DNA of 40,304 nucleotides from an uncultured Lachnospiraceae bacterium (lineage in GTDB: Bacteria; Bacillota; Clostridia; Lachnospirales; Lachnospiraceae), in NCBI GenBank assembly GCA_905233835.1, contig CAJOGB010000002.1, forward strand, positions 1 through 40,304, given 5' to 3'. Under the pieces are notes generated by a model. The model made no database searches and was not told where the DNA came from. It worked only from the letters and a program-made list of their open reading frames with translations. How positions within the stretch are numbered: position 1 is the first letter of the stretch; each line of letters begins with the position of its first letter. Positions 23,248 to 31,657 of the stretch are shown one piece after another. A program made the translations under genes and the position numbers.

Positions 23248-26200
23248 TTGCGTAAACGTATATGGAGAATGTCGGAGGATAAATTTGACGACATTGCTCC
23301 CATGGTTGAATTTCATAAAGAGAAATTAGAATTCGTTGCATATGAAAATGAAATCTTTGAGGATTGTATTGAACTGTCCGTCGTAAATGATGTTCGCTTA
23401 TGTGGAATGGTCTATTCTTCAAATCCCTATGTAATAATTGAAAATCCGGAATTCGATGATATTCATGTTAAGATTCGCTTTAAAACCACACATGCAGGTT
23501 TTCGTGTGGGGGATGAGTTGAAGGGCGAGTTTCATATTGTGGCAAATCAATATGTTAAGACCTTACCTTTCTCTATTGTTTATGATCGAAAGTATCCCTT
23601 TGTTTTAAATCGAGAAATACGTGACCTTAAGGATTTCTGTGCTTTGGCAAAGGAAAACTATTCCGAAGCATTGCAGCTTTTTTCATCCCCTAAAATGGAT
23701 TTGGTTTTAATGCAGGAATCCCTTCAAAACCAGCTGTTGTACAGAGGGATTAAATCTGCCCCTGTGTCTTTTTCAAATTTGGAAGAATTTTTGGTGGCAA
23801 CGAATCAAAAGGATCGTTGCTTTATTGAAGTGCGCGAAGAAAAACTGGATTTTTATAATGTTGTCGAGAATTTAAAAGAATCCATCCATATTACAAAAAA
23901 TACTTGGGGTTATGTGGAGTTTTTCGTTCATTGCGATTCCGATTTTATTACCATTGAAAAAGGACGAATCAATTCCGACTTTTTCCTCGGAAATAATCTT
24001 GAACTTAATTTTTATATTCATAAAGAACGTCTTCATGCCGGAAAAAACGAGGCAAAAATCCGAATTGAAGGTGTTGATATCAAAAAAGAAGTAAATCTGA
24101 TTTGCTCTTTTGAGGAAAACAGCGAACCGAAGCATGCTGCATCCTTACAGGAAAAGAAGGATTTATTTGATTTATCATCTTTATATGTGGATTATCGTTT
24201 AAAGAAGATGACCACAGGAGATTGGGCGACCGGATCCATTGAGATTTTAAATCGTCTGATTGAACTTTATCCGAAGCAGTATATGTATTCCCTTCAAAAA
24301 GCACAGGCCTTAATCGTGAACAAACAACGACAGGATGCCCTTTGGTTGATTTCGGATTTAAAAAGGGATATAGAGGATAAAAAGTCTACCGAATGGGCTT
24401 ATTTGCTTTATCTATGTACATTAATCGAACAGGAAAACAATTATGTAAATAAGTTGACGGAAGAGATTGAGAATATTTTCCGTCTTCATCCCGATGACGT
24501 TCGAATTTTTTGGTTTTTAACATTTTTAAGAGAAGAGTATTTAAAAGATTCAAAGCGAAAACTAAATGCTATAAAACAATGGGTGGACGGAGGTTGTTAC
24601 AGTCCTTATTTATACATTGAGGCCTATCAGATCTTCATGCAGGATCCGTTCCTCCTTACCTCTTTAAATGATTTTTCTCTTAGGATATTAAACTGGGCTG
24701 CCAAACACGGTCAGATTTCCGTTAATCTAACAGTACAGTTTGAGAAACTTTTGCCGGAGGAAAATGAATTTAATGATCGTGTATTTTTACTGGCAACCCA
24801 CATTTACAAGCGTTATCCGGAAAAAGATTTGCTTTTTTCCATTGTTTCTTACTTGCTTAAGAATCAAAAAACCGGACAGGAATTCTTCCCTTGGTATTCA
24901 CTTGCGGTAGAGAAGGATTTAAAACTTACCGGATTGTTTGAAGCCTATATGATGTCTCTTTCTACGAATCAGGGAGAAGAATTGCCATCCATCGTTTCCA
25001 TGTTTTTTAGATTTGAGAATCATTTACCCATGGAAAAGAAGGCGTATATTTATGCCAATGTGATTCAGTACAAAAAGAATAATTTCCATTTGTATGAGCA
25101 GTATTTGCCTCAAATCCAAAGATTTGCATTAGAACAGATGCATCTTTCTCATATTAATGACGATTTGGCTGTTTGTTATCAGGATATTATCGATTCCGGG
25201 CTTTTGGATGAAGAAATCGCCACGGATTTATCCAGACTGATCTTTTCCAAACGATTTGTTTGTTTAAGAAACGATATTCGCCAAATTGTTGTATTTGAAG
25301 AAATGTTTGCGAAACCGAAGGTTGTTCCTGTAGTAAACAACATCGCATATTTTTCCGCGCTCACCGAGAATTACGTAATCTTCTTGGAAACAAATGACGG
25401 AAAGTATATTTTGGACAAGCAGGGGTATTATCTGGATGATTTAATCAATGCGGATCATGCTCTTGGAAAACTTAATTATTTATCCGGTTTTGCGACTTAT
25501 TATTTTTTGCAGGAGTTCGATTCTTATCGTTCGGCAGATGATATTCCGCAGCAAAAACTTGGAAAGATAAAAGATTTTTTGTATGATAACGAGATTTCTT
25601 TGGCCTATAAGAGAAAGAAACTTCCGTTGATATCCTCAATTTTAAAGGAACATCAAAAAGAAGACCTTTTGGTGAAATATCTGGTGGATTATAAGGAATA
25701 TCGAAATCTCACTTCGGAGACTGCTGCCTATATCATAGATCTTTTAATTACGTCGGATGATTATATGACTGCTTATGAGATGCTTGGTATTTATGACGGA
25801 CTTTTGGTTCCCGGAAAATCTTTGCTTCGTTTATGCAATCATATGATTGATGAGATCGGAGATCAGGCAGAGGATTTCATCATATCCTTATTGGCATATT
25901 TGATGCGTCAGTATTTGTTTACGGACGAATCCATTGAGTATTTGTGCAAATTCTATGTGGGACCTACCGCAGACATGGTAAGTCTTTGGAAACTTTCCGA
26001 TGTCAGAGGACTGTCTACTAAGGGATTGGAAGAACGTATTCTTACATTAATGCTGTATTCTGAAGATTTTTCGATACCTTCGGTGGAGATCTTCGATTCT
26101 TATATGAAAAAGAAAGTTTCTCCGATGATTGTGGAAGCGTATCTGACTTATTTTTCGAGACGTTATTTGCTTTTTGATGAGAATATATCCGAGCAGATCT

Positions 26201-26796
26201 TCAAACGGTTATTCTATATGTTTGATACCACACGGAGTTTAAACGACAGCATTCGATTTGCTCTTTTGAAATTCTTATGTTTCAAAAAACCGTTAGACGA
26301 TCGAGAATTTGCCACATTGGATTATTTGCTTCGCGACTGTATTTCAAAAAATGTATATTTTGAATTCTTCCGTAGAATGGATGAACATTTACTTATTAAG
26401 TACCATTTTTATGATAAGAATTTTATTGAATTTCACGGCGACAAGAAATCAAATCTTACCATTACCTATCGCTTAAACAATGAAGAAGAGCAAAGTGAAC
26501 GCTTAATTGAAATGTACGAAGGTATATATGTGAAGCAGTTTGTTCTTTTCTTTGGAGATACGGTTTCTTATCAAATTTCTTCTTATGAAACAGACGAGAT
26601 TCTAAAAGAAGATACGTTATCTTATCAGGAATTGGTGGAACGGGAAAAACAGTCTCGGTTCGGTATGCTAAATCAAATGAAGAGCGATTTTGTTTATAAG
26701 AATTATCAGGATTTGATTAAGGATTTGAAATTCTATCAGGGAATGGATGTTACAACCAATCATTTATTTCATATCATTCATTCAATTGAAGGTTAG
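23248..26796 (+). CDS. Large beta-sandwich plus helical-solenoid protein (DUF5717-like)
   Basis: A 1182-residue protein without signal peptide or membrane segment, so cytoplasmic. Two related beta-sandwich units are visible at about residues 24-115 (VGDELKGEFHIVANQYV) and 198-290 (FVHCDSDFITIEKGRI, ERLHAGKNEAKIRI), joined by a helical linker. From about 305 to 1080 the sequence is a long helical, TPR-like solenoid (IEILNRLIELYPKQYMYSLQKAQALI). A C-terminal beta-rich part (about 1085-1140, LTITYRLNNEEEQSE) is followed by helices. From memory, Pfam families DUF5717 and DUF5717_N describe such Lachnospiraceae proteins; this was not checked. It is the first gene of a four-gene operon, 11 bases before the next. 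The function is unknown; the shape suggests a scaffold. Confidence 0.85.
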   Translation: MRKRIWRMSEDKFDDIAPMVEFHKEKLEFVAYENEIFEDCIELSVVNDVRLCGMVYSSNPYVIIENPEFDDIHVKIRFKTTHAGFRVGDELKGEFHIVANQYVKTLPFSIVYDRKYPFVLNREIRDLKDFCALAKENYSEALQLFSSPKMDLVLMQESLQNQLLYRGIKSAPVSFSNLEEFLVATNQKDRCFIEVREEKLDFYNVVENLKESIHITKNTWGYVEFFVHCDSDFITIEKGRINSDFFLGNNLELNFYIHKERLHAGKNEAKIRIEGVDIKKEVNLICSFEENSEPKHAASLQEKKDLFDLSSLYVDYRLKKMTTGDWATGSIEILNRLIELYPKQYMYSLQKAQALIVNKQRQDALWLISDLKRDIEDKKSTEWAYLLYLCTLIEQENNYVNKLTEEIENIFRLHPDDVRIFWFLTFLREEYLKDSKRKLNAIKQWVDGGCYSPYLYIEAYQIFMQDPFLLTSLNDFSLRILNWAAKHGQISVNLTVQFEKLLPEENEFNDRVFLLATHIYKRYPEKDLLFSIVSYLLKNQKTGQEFFPWYSLAVEKDLKLTGLFEAYMMSLSTNQGEELPSIVSMFFRFENHLPMEKKAYIYANVIQYKKNNFHLYEQYLPQIQRFALEQMHLSHINDDLAVCYQDIIDSGLLDEEIATDLSRLIFSKRFVCLRNDIRQIVVFEEMFAKPKVVPVVNNIAYFSALTENYVIFLETNDGKYILDKQGYYLDDLINADHALGKLNYLSGFATYYFLQEFDSYRSADDIPQQKLGKIKDFLYDNEISLAYKRKKLPLISSILKEHQKEDLLVKYLVDYKEYRNLTSETAAYIIDLLITSDDYMTAYEMLGIYDGLLVPGKSLLRLCNHMIDEIGDQAEDFIISLLAYLMRQYLFTDESIEYLCKFYVGPTADMVSLWKLSDVRGLSTKGLEERILTLMLYSEDFSIPSVEIFDSYMKKKVSPMIVEAYLTYFSRRYLLFDENISEQIFKRLFYMFDTTRSLNDSIRFALLKFLCFKKPLDDREFATLDYLLRDCISKNVYFEFFRRMDEHLLIKYHFYDKNFIEFHGDKKSNLTITYRLNNEEEQSERLIEMYEGIYVKQFVLFFGDTVSYQISSYETDEILKEDTLSYQELVEREKQSRFGMLNQMKSDFVYKNYQDLIKDLKFYQGMDVTTNHLFHIIHSIEG

Positions 26797-26799
26797 GAG
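26795..26799 (+). promoter_or_regulatory. SD supporting a TTG start at 26808
   Basis: AGGAG overlaps the stop codon of the upstream gene and lies 8 bases before TTG 26808. No in-frame ATG is close by. Confidence 0.75.
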
Positions 26800-26807
26800 T
26801 ATCAGTT

Positions 26808-28061
26808 TTGGAACAGACAACTTCAAGCGGCGTATATTTTGGATTGGATATTACCGATCGCTACGCTTTGGTCAGTTTTTATAAACCGAATATGGAAGAA
26901 CCGGAGACCATCAGTACGGTTATGGGATCGGAAGTGTTTCAAATTCCCCTTTTTTTGTCAAAACGCAGAGGCATGGGACAGTGGTTTATCGGTCAGGAAG
27001 CGAAAAACCAGGTACAAGCCGGAAACAGCGATGGTATTGATATGCTTCTTTCCCGTGCACTTCACAGGGATAATGTGATTCTGGATGCTACGGAATATCC
27101 GGCCACCGAACTTCTTTTGATTTTTTTAAGAAAAATCTTAACTTTGCCCGGCGGATACTTTGGAAGTTCAAAATTCGAGAAGCTTGTAATTACCGTTCCG
27201 GTGCTTGATATGGAGCATATGGAACTGTTTACGGTTTTATGTACACAGCTTGGCTTGGATTCATCCCAGGTAATGTTTATCGATCATAAGGAAAGCTTTT
27301 ATTATTACGTGTTCCATCAAAGAGCGGATGTGTTTTATCAAGATGTTATGCTTTTTGATTTGGAAGATAATCAGCTCATTGGATATCGATTACATAGAAA
27401 TGCCAATACAAAACCGCAGCTAGTGCGTATAGAAACCAATAACTTCGGAACATTAATCGATAATAAGGACGAGAAGTTTTTGTTTTTGTTAAAGCCCACT
27501 TTTGCGGGAGAAGAGATTTCTTCCGTTTATTTGACGGGAGACGGGTTTGACGGGAACTGGATGAAACAATCATTACAGTTTTTGTGTCATAATCGCAGAG
27601 TTTTTGCGGGAAAAAATCTTTTTTCCAAGGGTGCTTGTTATGCCGGTTATCGAAAGAGTGTTTCCTCGGAAGAGTGGCCTTTTGTATACATGGGAGAGCA
27701 GGAACTGAAAGTAAACCTCTCTATCAAAGTATTAAATCATAATGAGATGCAGTTTATTTCTCTGTTGGATGCCGGTGAGAATTGGTATGAATCCGAATTC
27801 AGTTGCGAAGTAATTTTGGATGGTACAAAAGAAATTGAATTTTGGGTACAACGTCCGGATTCCCGTCAGGCCAGCGTTGAAATATTAGAGTTAAAAGATT
27901 TGCCGGAGCGTGAGAATCGTACTACAAGGCTTCGGATTACTGCGAAACCCGTTTCCGATCGAAGCATTCGTCTTTTGATTCGGGATTTGGGATTTGGGGA
28001 AATTGTTCCTTCATCCAATAAGATTTGGGAGCATGAAATATCCATCGCGGTTCAGGAGTAA
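26808..28061 (+). CDS. Hsp70/actin-fold protein (DUF5716-like)
   Basis: A 417-residue protein with an Hsp70-like ATPase fold. Phosphate-1 region is VYFGLDITDRYALVSFY (9-25). Connect-1-like FIDHKESFYYY (157-167) takes the place of the Hsp70 EPTAAALAY segment. The phosphate-2 region VMLFDLEDNQLIGYRL (180-195) lacks the usual glycines. The adenosine region is VYLTGDGFDG (240-249), then FSKGACYAGYR (272-282). After about 295 a beta-rich domain follows (VNLSIKVLNHNEMQF, KEIEFWVQRPD). Canonical Hsp70 is about 610 residues, so this is a short relative. From memory it matches DUF5716. The TTG start has a good SD. ATP binding is plausible; hydrolysis is doubtful. Confidence 0.82.
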   Translation: MEQTTSSGVYFGLDITDRYALVSFYKPNMEEPETISTVMGSEVFQIPLFLSKRRGMGQWFIGQEAKNQVQAGNSDGIDMLLSRALHRDNVILDATEYPATELLLIFLRKILTLPGGYFGSSKFEKLVITVPVLDMEHMELFTVLCTQLGLDSSQVMFIDHKESFYYYVFHQRADVFYQDVMLFDLEDNQLIGYRLHRNANTKPQLVRIETNNFGTLIDNKDEKFLFLLKPTFAGEEISSVYLTGDGFDGNWMKQSLQFLCHNRRVFAGKNLFSKGACYAGYRKSVSSEEWPFVYMGEQELKVNLSIKVLNHNEMQFISLLDAGENWYESEFSCEVILDGTKEIEFWVQRPDSRQASVEILELKDLPERENRTTRLRITAKPVSDRSIRLLIRDLGFGEIVPSSNKIWEHEISIAVQE

Positions 28062-28064
28062 GAA

Positions 28065-28898
28065 ATGGGTGAACTGATTTATTGTAAAAATTCCATAGCG
28101 AAAACTCCGTATTATATTGAGGATGCCGGACTTAACATTTATTCATTGGAAGAATTGAGTTATTATATCTACAATAATCCCTATCTGATTGATACTTCCA
28201 TGATGTCGAAGGAGTTTATTTCTTGGCTTTCCGATGAACTGGGAGAAAAAGAAGCGGCAAATCAGCTTTCGGAATTAAAAGACGGAAATGCTCCTTTGCA
28301 TTTGTTCGTGGGAAGAATTCTAAATTCCTGTGGCTATCTGTCTCAAACCGAAATTAAACAGACCATGGATATCATTTCTTCCATCGAGAATAAGAGTGAA
28401 GAAGAATGCAAAAAGATTCGTGGCGATCGCTTCATGGAAAAGGGAAAAATCGTGGATGCCATCTATGAATACGAGAATATCTTAAATCACTCCAAAGATA
28501 TGTCGGATTCTTTGATGGGTGATATTTATCATAATTTGGGTTGTGCATATGCCAAACTGTTTTTCTTTGAACAGGCGGTTTCTTATTTTGATATGGCTTA
28601 TGAAAAAAATAAGAACCGGGATTCTTTGAAGTCACTGTTTTACGCACTTCGCTGTAATCGTAACGAAACTCAGTTTGAGTCTTATGTAGTGAAGTATCAG
28701 ATTTCCGAGGAGATGTCGGAAAAGATTAAATCGGAAGTGACGACTGTCAGCACTTGCAGTGAGATAAAAGATTTTGGAAAAGAAATGGATGAATTGTATG
28801 GAAACTATTCCTCCGATGCACAGTTGGAAAATCGTTTTGATACGATTTTAAATGAAGTACAAAAGAATTATAACAGTATGTCAAAGACAACGATTTAG
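28065..28898 (+). CDS. TPR-containing protein of unknown function
   Basis: A 277-residue cytoplasmic protein. An N-terminal helical region (YYIEDAGLNIYSLEELSYYIYNNPYLID) is a wording I associate with Lachnospiraceae proteins of this locus, from memory only. Residues about 115-205 contain TPR-like helices: RGDRFMEKGKIVDAIYEYENIL, then GDIYHNLGCAYAKLFFFEQAVSYFDMAYEKN. The C-terminal about 60 residues look coiled (DELYGNYSSDAQLENRFDTILNEVQ). The SD AGGAG (28054-28058) is in the stop-codon region of the Hsp70-like gene, 3 bases before this one. The tight spacing implies co-translation with its neighbours; it may be an adaptor. Confidence 0.8.
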   Translation: MGELIYCKNSIAKTPYYIEDAGLNIYSLEELSYYIYNNPYLIDTSMMSKEFISWLSDELGEKEAANQLSELKDGNAPLHLFVGRILNSCGYLSQTEIKQTMDIISSIENKSEEECKKIRGDRFMEKGKIVDAIYEYENILNHSKDMSDSLMGDIYHNLGCAYAKLFFFEQAVSYFDMAYEKNKNRDSLKSLFYALRCNRNETQFESYVVKYQISEEMSEKIKSEVTTVSTCSEIKDFGKEMDELYGNYSSDAQLENRFDTILNEVQKNYNSMSKTTI

Positions 28899-28907
28899 GA
28901 TAATAAG

Positions 28908-30092
28908 ATGTTATTTAAGAAAAAGCAAAACAAAAATGACAAATTGGATGAATCTTTTGAAAAGGTAATTTCGGAGATCCAAAGGATTGAAGATTGGAAT
29001 AACCCTAAAAAGATTGAACATTATATTTTGGATTCCTGCGAGCATATTATTGCCACCACAAAGGAAATCGAGGCTTTAAAAGCAGAGTATCGTGTCCTTA
29101 CTTCTTATTTGGAAGATATCGATAAGATTAAAAAACTTCCGAAAAAGGAGTTTTCGGAGATTTCTTTGGTTGCGAAAAATATTGAAGACTTGGAACGTTC
29201 AAAACGCATCTTTAAAGATACAAAACCAAAATTAACCGATGAACAGTTTTTATTGATTTCCGCCAATGAAGAAACAATTCCGGAAACAATTAAGCGCATG
29301 CAAAGCAATGAAAAGTATCAATCTGCCGTTGAAAACGATATGAGAGTATTAGAGGCGGAAAAGAATACTTATGAAATCGAACGGGATGATATTTTACATA
29401 CCAACAATTTGATTCGAAGATTCTCGGTTTTGCTTTTATTTGCCTTTGGTTCTTTTGTTCTTTTGATGTTTGTTTTAAAAACCTCTGTAAATATGGATAT
29501 TTCGTTATATCTGTATGTCATATTATTTGTGGCTGCCTTGGCTATCTTTTTGCTTTTTGTATTTTATACGAATAATCGAACCCGGAATCGACAATTGATT
29601 CGAAATATGAATAATACGATATCCATTTTGAATGTGGTTCGTATGAAATATGCCAATGTAACCAGCGCCATCTCCTTTGAACAGGAGAGATTCCATGTAA
29701 ATTCTTCCATGGAATTACATTATCTTTGGGATTGTTATATTGAAATGGTACGTGCACAGGACCAGTACATTCAGGACAATGACGATCTTGAGTATTTTAC
29801 GGGACGATTGATGCGCATGCTTGCCAAACTTGATTTGTATGATACGAAGATTTGGCAGAATCAGATCGCTGCGTTGGTTCATGAAGATGTGATGTCAAAA
29901 GTAAATCACGATTTGGTTGTTCGTCGTCAAAAGATTCGAGATAAGATAGCGGAAAATACAAAATCCGTGAAATCCGAACGAGATGAAATCGATCGCTTGA
30001 TGAAGATTCATAATTATTATGTTCCGGAAATTATTGAGATTATTACATCCGTAGATAAACTTTGCGGCTTGAAAAAACCTCAGATCAGTTGA
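28908..30092 (+). CDS. Two-TM coiled-coil membrane protein of unknown function
   Basis: A 394-residue protein with a positively charged start (LFKKKQNKNDK). A helical, probably coiled-coil N-terminal part covers about residues 15-165. Two membrane segments follow: 172-191 (FSVLLLFAFGSFVLLMFVLK) and 199-220 (SLYLYVILFVAALAIFLLFVFY), joined by a loop of about 7 residues. Another long helical part runs to the C-terminus. With such a short loop both large domains should face the same side, most likely the cytoplasm. It ends the operon, 9 bases after the TPR gene with a weak SD (AGGAT). It may anchor the other three proteins to the membrane; this is inference. No terminator is seen before the gltX promoter. 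Confidence 0.82.
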   Translation: MLFKKKQNKNDKLDESFEKVISEIQRIEDWNNPKKIEHYILDSCEHIIATTKEIEALKAEYRVLTSYLEDIDKIKKLPKKEFSEISLVAKNIEDLERSKRIFKDTKPKLTDEQFLLISANEETIPETIKRMQSNEKYQSAVENDMRVLEAEKNTYEIERDDILHTNNLIRRFSVLLLFAFGSFVLLMFVLKTSVNMDISLYLYVILFVAALAIFLLFVFYTNNRTRNRQLIRNMNNTISILNVVRMKYANVTSAISFEQERFHVNSSMELHYLWDCYIEMVRAQDQYIQDNDDLEYFTGRLMRMLAKLDLYDTKIWQNQIAALVHEDVMSKVNHDLVVRRQKIRDKIAENTKSVKSERDEIDRLMKIHNYYVPEIIEIITSVDKLCGLKKPQIS

Positions 30093-30094
30093 TG

Positions 30095-30123
30095 TTTACT
30101 TTTTTATAGCCAAGTTATATAAT
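30095..30123 (+). promoter_or_regulatory. Promoter of gltX
   Basis: TTTACT (30095-30100), 17-base spacer, TATAAT (30118-30123), 38 bases upstream of the gltX ATG and only 2 bases after the preceding stop codon. Confidence 0.75.
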
Positions 30124-30161
30124 CAACATTCGGATTGAAATGATAAAGGAGTTAAAGATAT

Positions 30162-31613
30162 ATGAAAATCAGAACCAGATATGCACCTTCTCCAACAGGA
30201 AGAATGCACGTTGGAAATTTAAGAACTGCTCTTTACGCTTATTTGATTGCGAAACATGAGGGCGGAGATTTTATTCTTCGAATCGAGGATACGGATCAGG
30301 AACGTTATGTGGAAGGCGCTGTTGATATTATTTACAGAACCTTAAAAGATACAGGATTGGTTCATGATGAAGGACCGGACAAAGACGGTGGCGTTGGCCC
30401 TTATGTTCAAAGTGAACGTCAAAAAGCCGGTATCTATTTGAAATATGCCAAACAGTTGATTGAAAAAGGAGAAGCTTATTATTGTTTTTGCGATCAAGAA
30501 CGTTTGGAATCCTTAAAGACCGAAGTTGTGGACGGAAAGGTGATTTCTATCTACGATAAGCATTGTCTTTCTCTTTCAAAAGAAGAAGTAGAGGCAAACC
30601 TTGCCGCAGGAAAGCCTTATGTTATTCGTCAGAATAATCCGCGCACCGGCACAACTGCTTTTGAAGATGAAATTTACGGACGCATCGAAGTAGATAATTC
30701 CGAACTTGACGATATGATTTTGATTAAGTCCGACGGTTATCCGACCTATAATTTTGCAAATGTGGTTGATGATCATTTGATGGGTATTACCCACGTGGTT
30801 CGAGGAAATGAATATCTTTCTTCTTCCCCGAAGTATAATCGTTTGTACGAAGCATTCGGATGGGAAGTTCCTGTTTATATTCATTGCCCTTTGATTACGA
30901 ATGAAGAGCATCAGAAACTTTCAAAAAGAAGCGGACATTCTTCTTTTGAAGATTTGATTGAACAGGGATTCGTGAAGGAAGCGGTTGTGAACTTTGTGGC
31001 CCTTCTTGGATGGAGCCCAAGTGATAATAATGAGATTATGTCTCTTGATGATTTGGTAACATCCTTTGATTATCATCATATTAATAAATCGCCTGCAGTA
31101 TTTGATATGGTAAAACTTCGTTGGATGAACGGAGAATATATCAAAGCAATGGACGAGGATACTTTCTATGGTATGGCTGAGCCGTACTTAAAGGAAGTCA
31201 TTAAGAAGGATTTGGATTTAAAGAAGATTTCTTCCATGGTTCATACACGAATCGAAACCTTCTTAGACATCAAAGATCATATTGATTTCTTTGAATCTTT
31301 GCCGGAGTATGATACTCAGATGTATGTTCATAAGAAAATGAAGACGACAGAAGAGTCTTCCCTTTCTTTGTTACAGGAGATTTTACCTGTTTTGGAAGCA
31401 CAGGATGATTATTCTAACGATGCACTTTTTGCTACTTTAAAGGGATTTGCGGAAAGTCATGAGTATAAAAACGGCTATGTGCTTTGGCCGATTCGTACCG
31501 CCGTATCCGGAAAGCAAAACACACCGGGCGGTGCAACCGAACTTATGGAGATTTTGGGTAAAGAAGAATCCTTAAATCGCATTCGAAAAGGTATTGAATT
31601 ATTAAGTAAATAG
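30162..31613 (+). CDS. gltX: Glutamyl-tRNA synthetase
   Basis: A 483-residue class I synthetase that charges tRNA-Glu (and, in many Firmicutes, tRNA-Gln for later amidation). The N-terminus RTRYAPSPTGRMHVGNLRTAL holds the HIGH-like motif. FILRIEDTDQERY, SDGYPTYNFANVVDDHLMGI and HVVRGNEYLSSSPKY are family segments. The KMSKS-like loop is HQKLSKRSGH. A helical anticodon-binding part follows (VAFDMVKLRWMN-like text and a C-terminal RTAVSGKQNTPGGATELMEILG). The length is typical. It has its own promoter and probably co-transcribes the helicase gene 44 bases downstream. Confidence 0.97.
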   Translation: MKIRTRYAPSPTGRMHVGNLRTALYAYLIAKHEGGDFILRIEDTDQERYVEGAVDIIYRTLKDTGLVHDEGPDKDGGVGPYVQSERQKAGIYLKYAKQLIEKGEAYYCFCDQERLESLKTEVVDGKVISIYDKHCLSLSKEEVEANLAAGKPYVIRQNNPRTGTTAFEDEIYGRIEVDNSELDDMILIKSDGYPTYNFANVVDDHLMGITHVVRGNEYLSSSPKYNRLYEAFGWEVPVYIHCPLITNEEHQKLSKRSGHSSFEDLIEQGFVKEAVVNFVALLGWSPSDNNEIMSLDDLVTSFDYHHINKSPAVFDMVKLRWMNGEYIKAMDEDTFYGMAEPYLKEVIKKDLDLKKISSMVHTRIETFLDIKDHIDFFESLPEYDTQMYVHKKMKTTEESSLSLLQEILPVLEAQDDYSNDALFATLKGFAESHEYKNGYVLWPIRTAVSGKQNTPGGATELMEILGKEESLNRIRKGIELLSK

Positions 31614-31657
31614 TATTGGTTTTCATATATTCCGTAAGAAGAGACCAAAAGGAGTAT

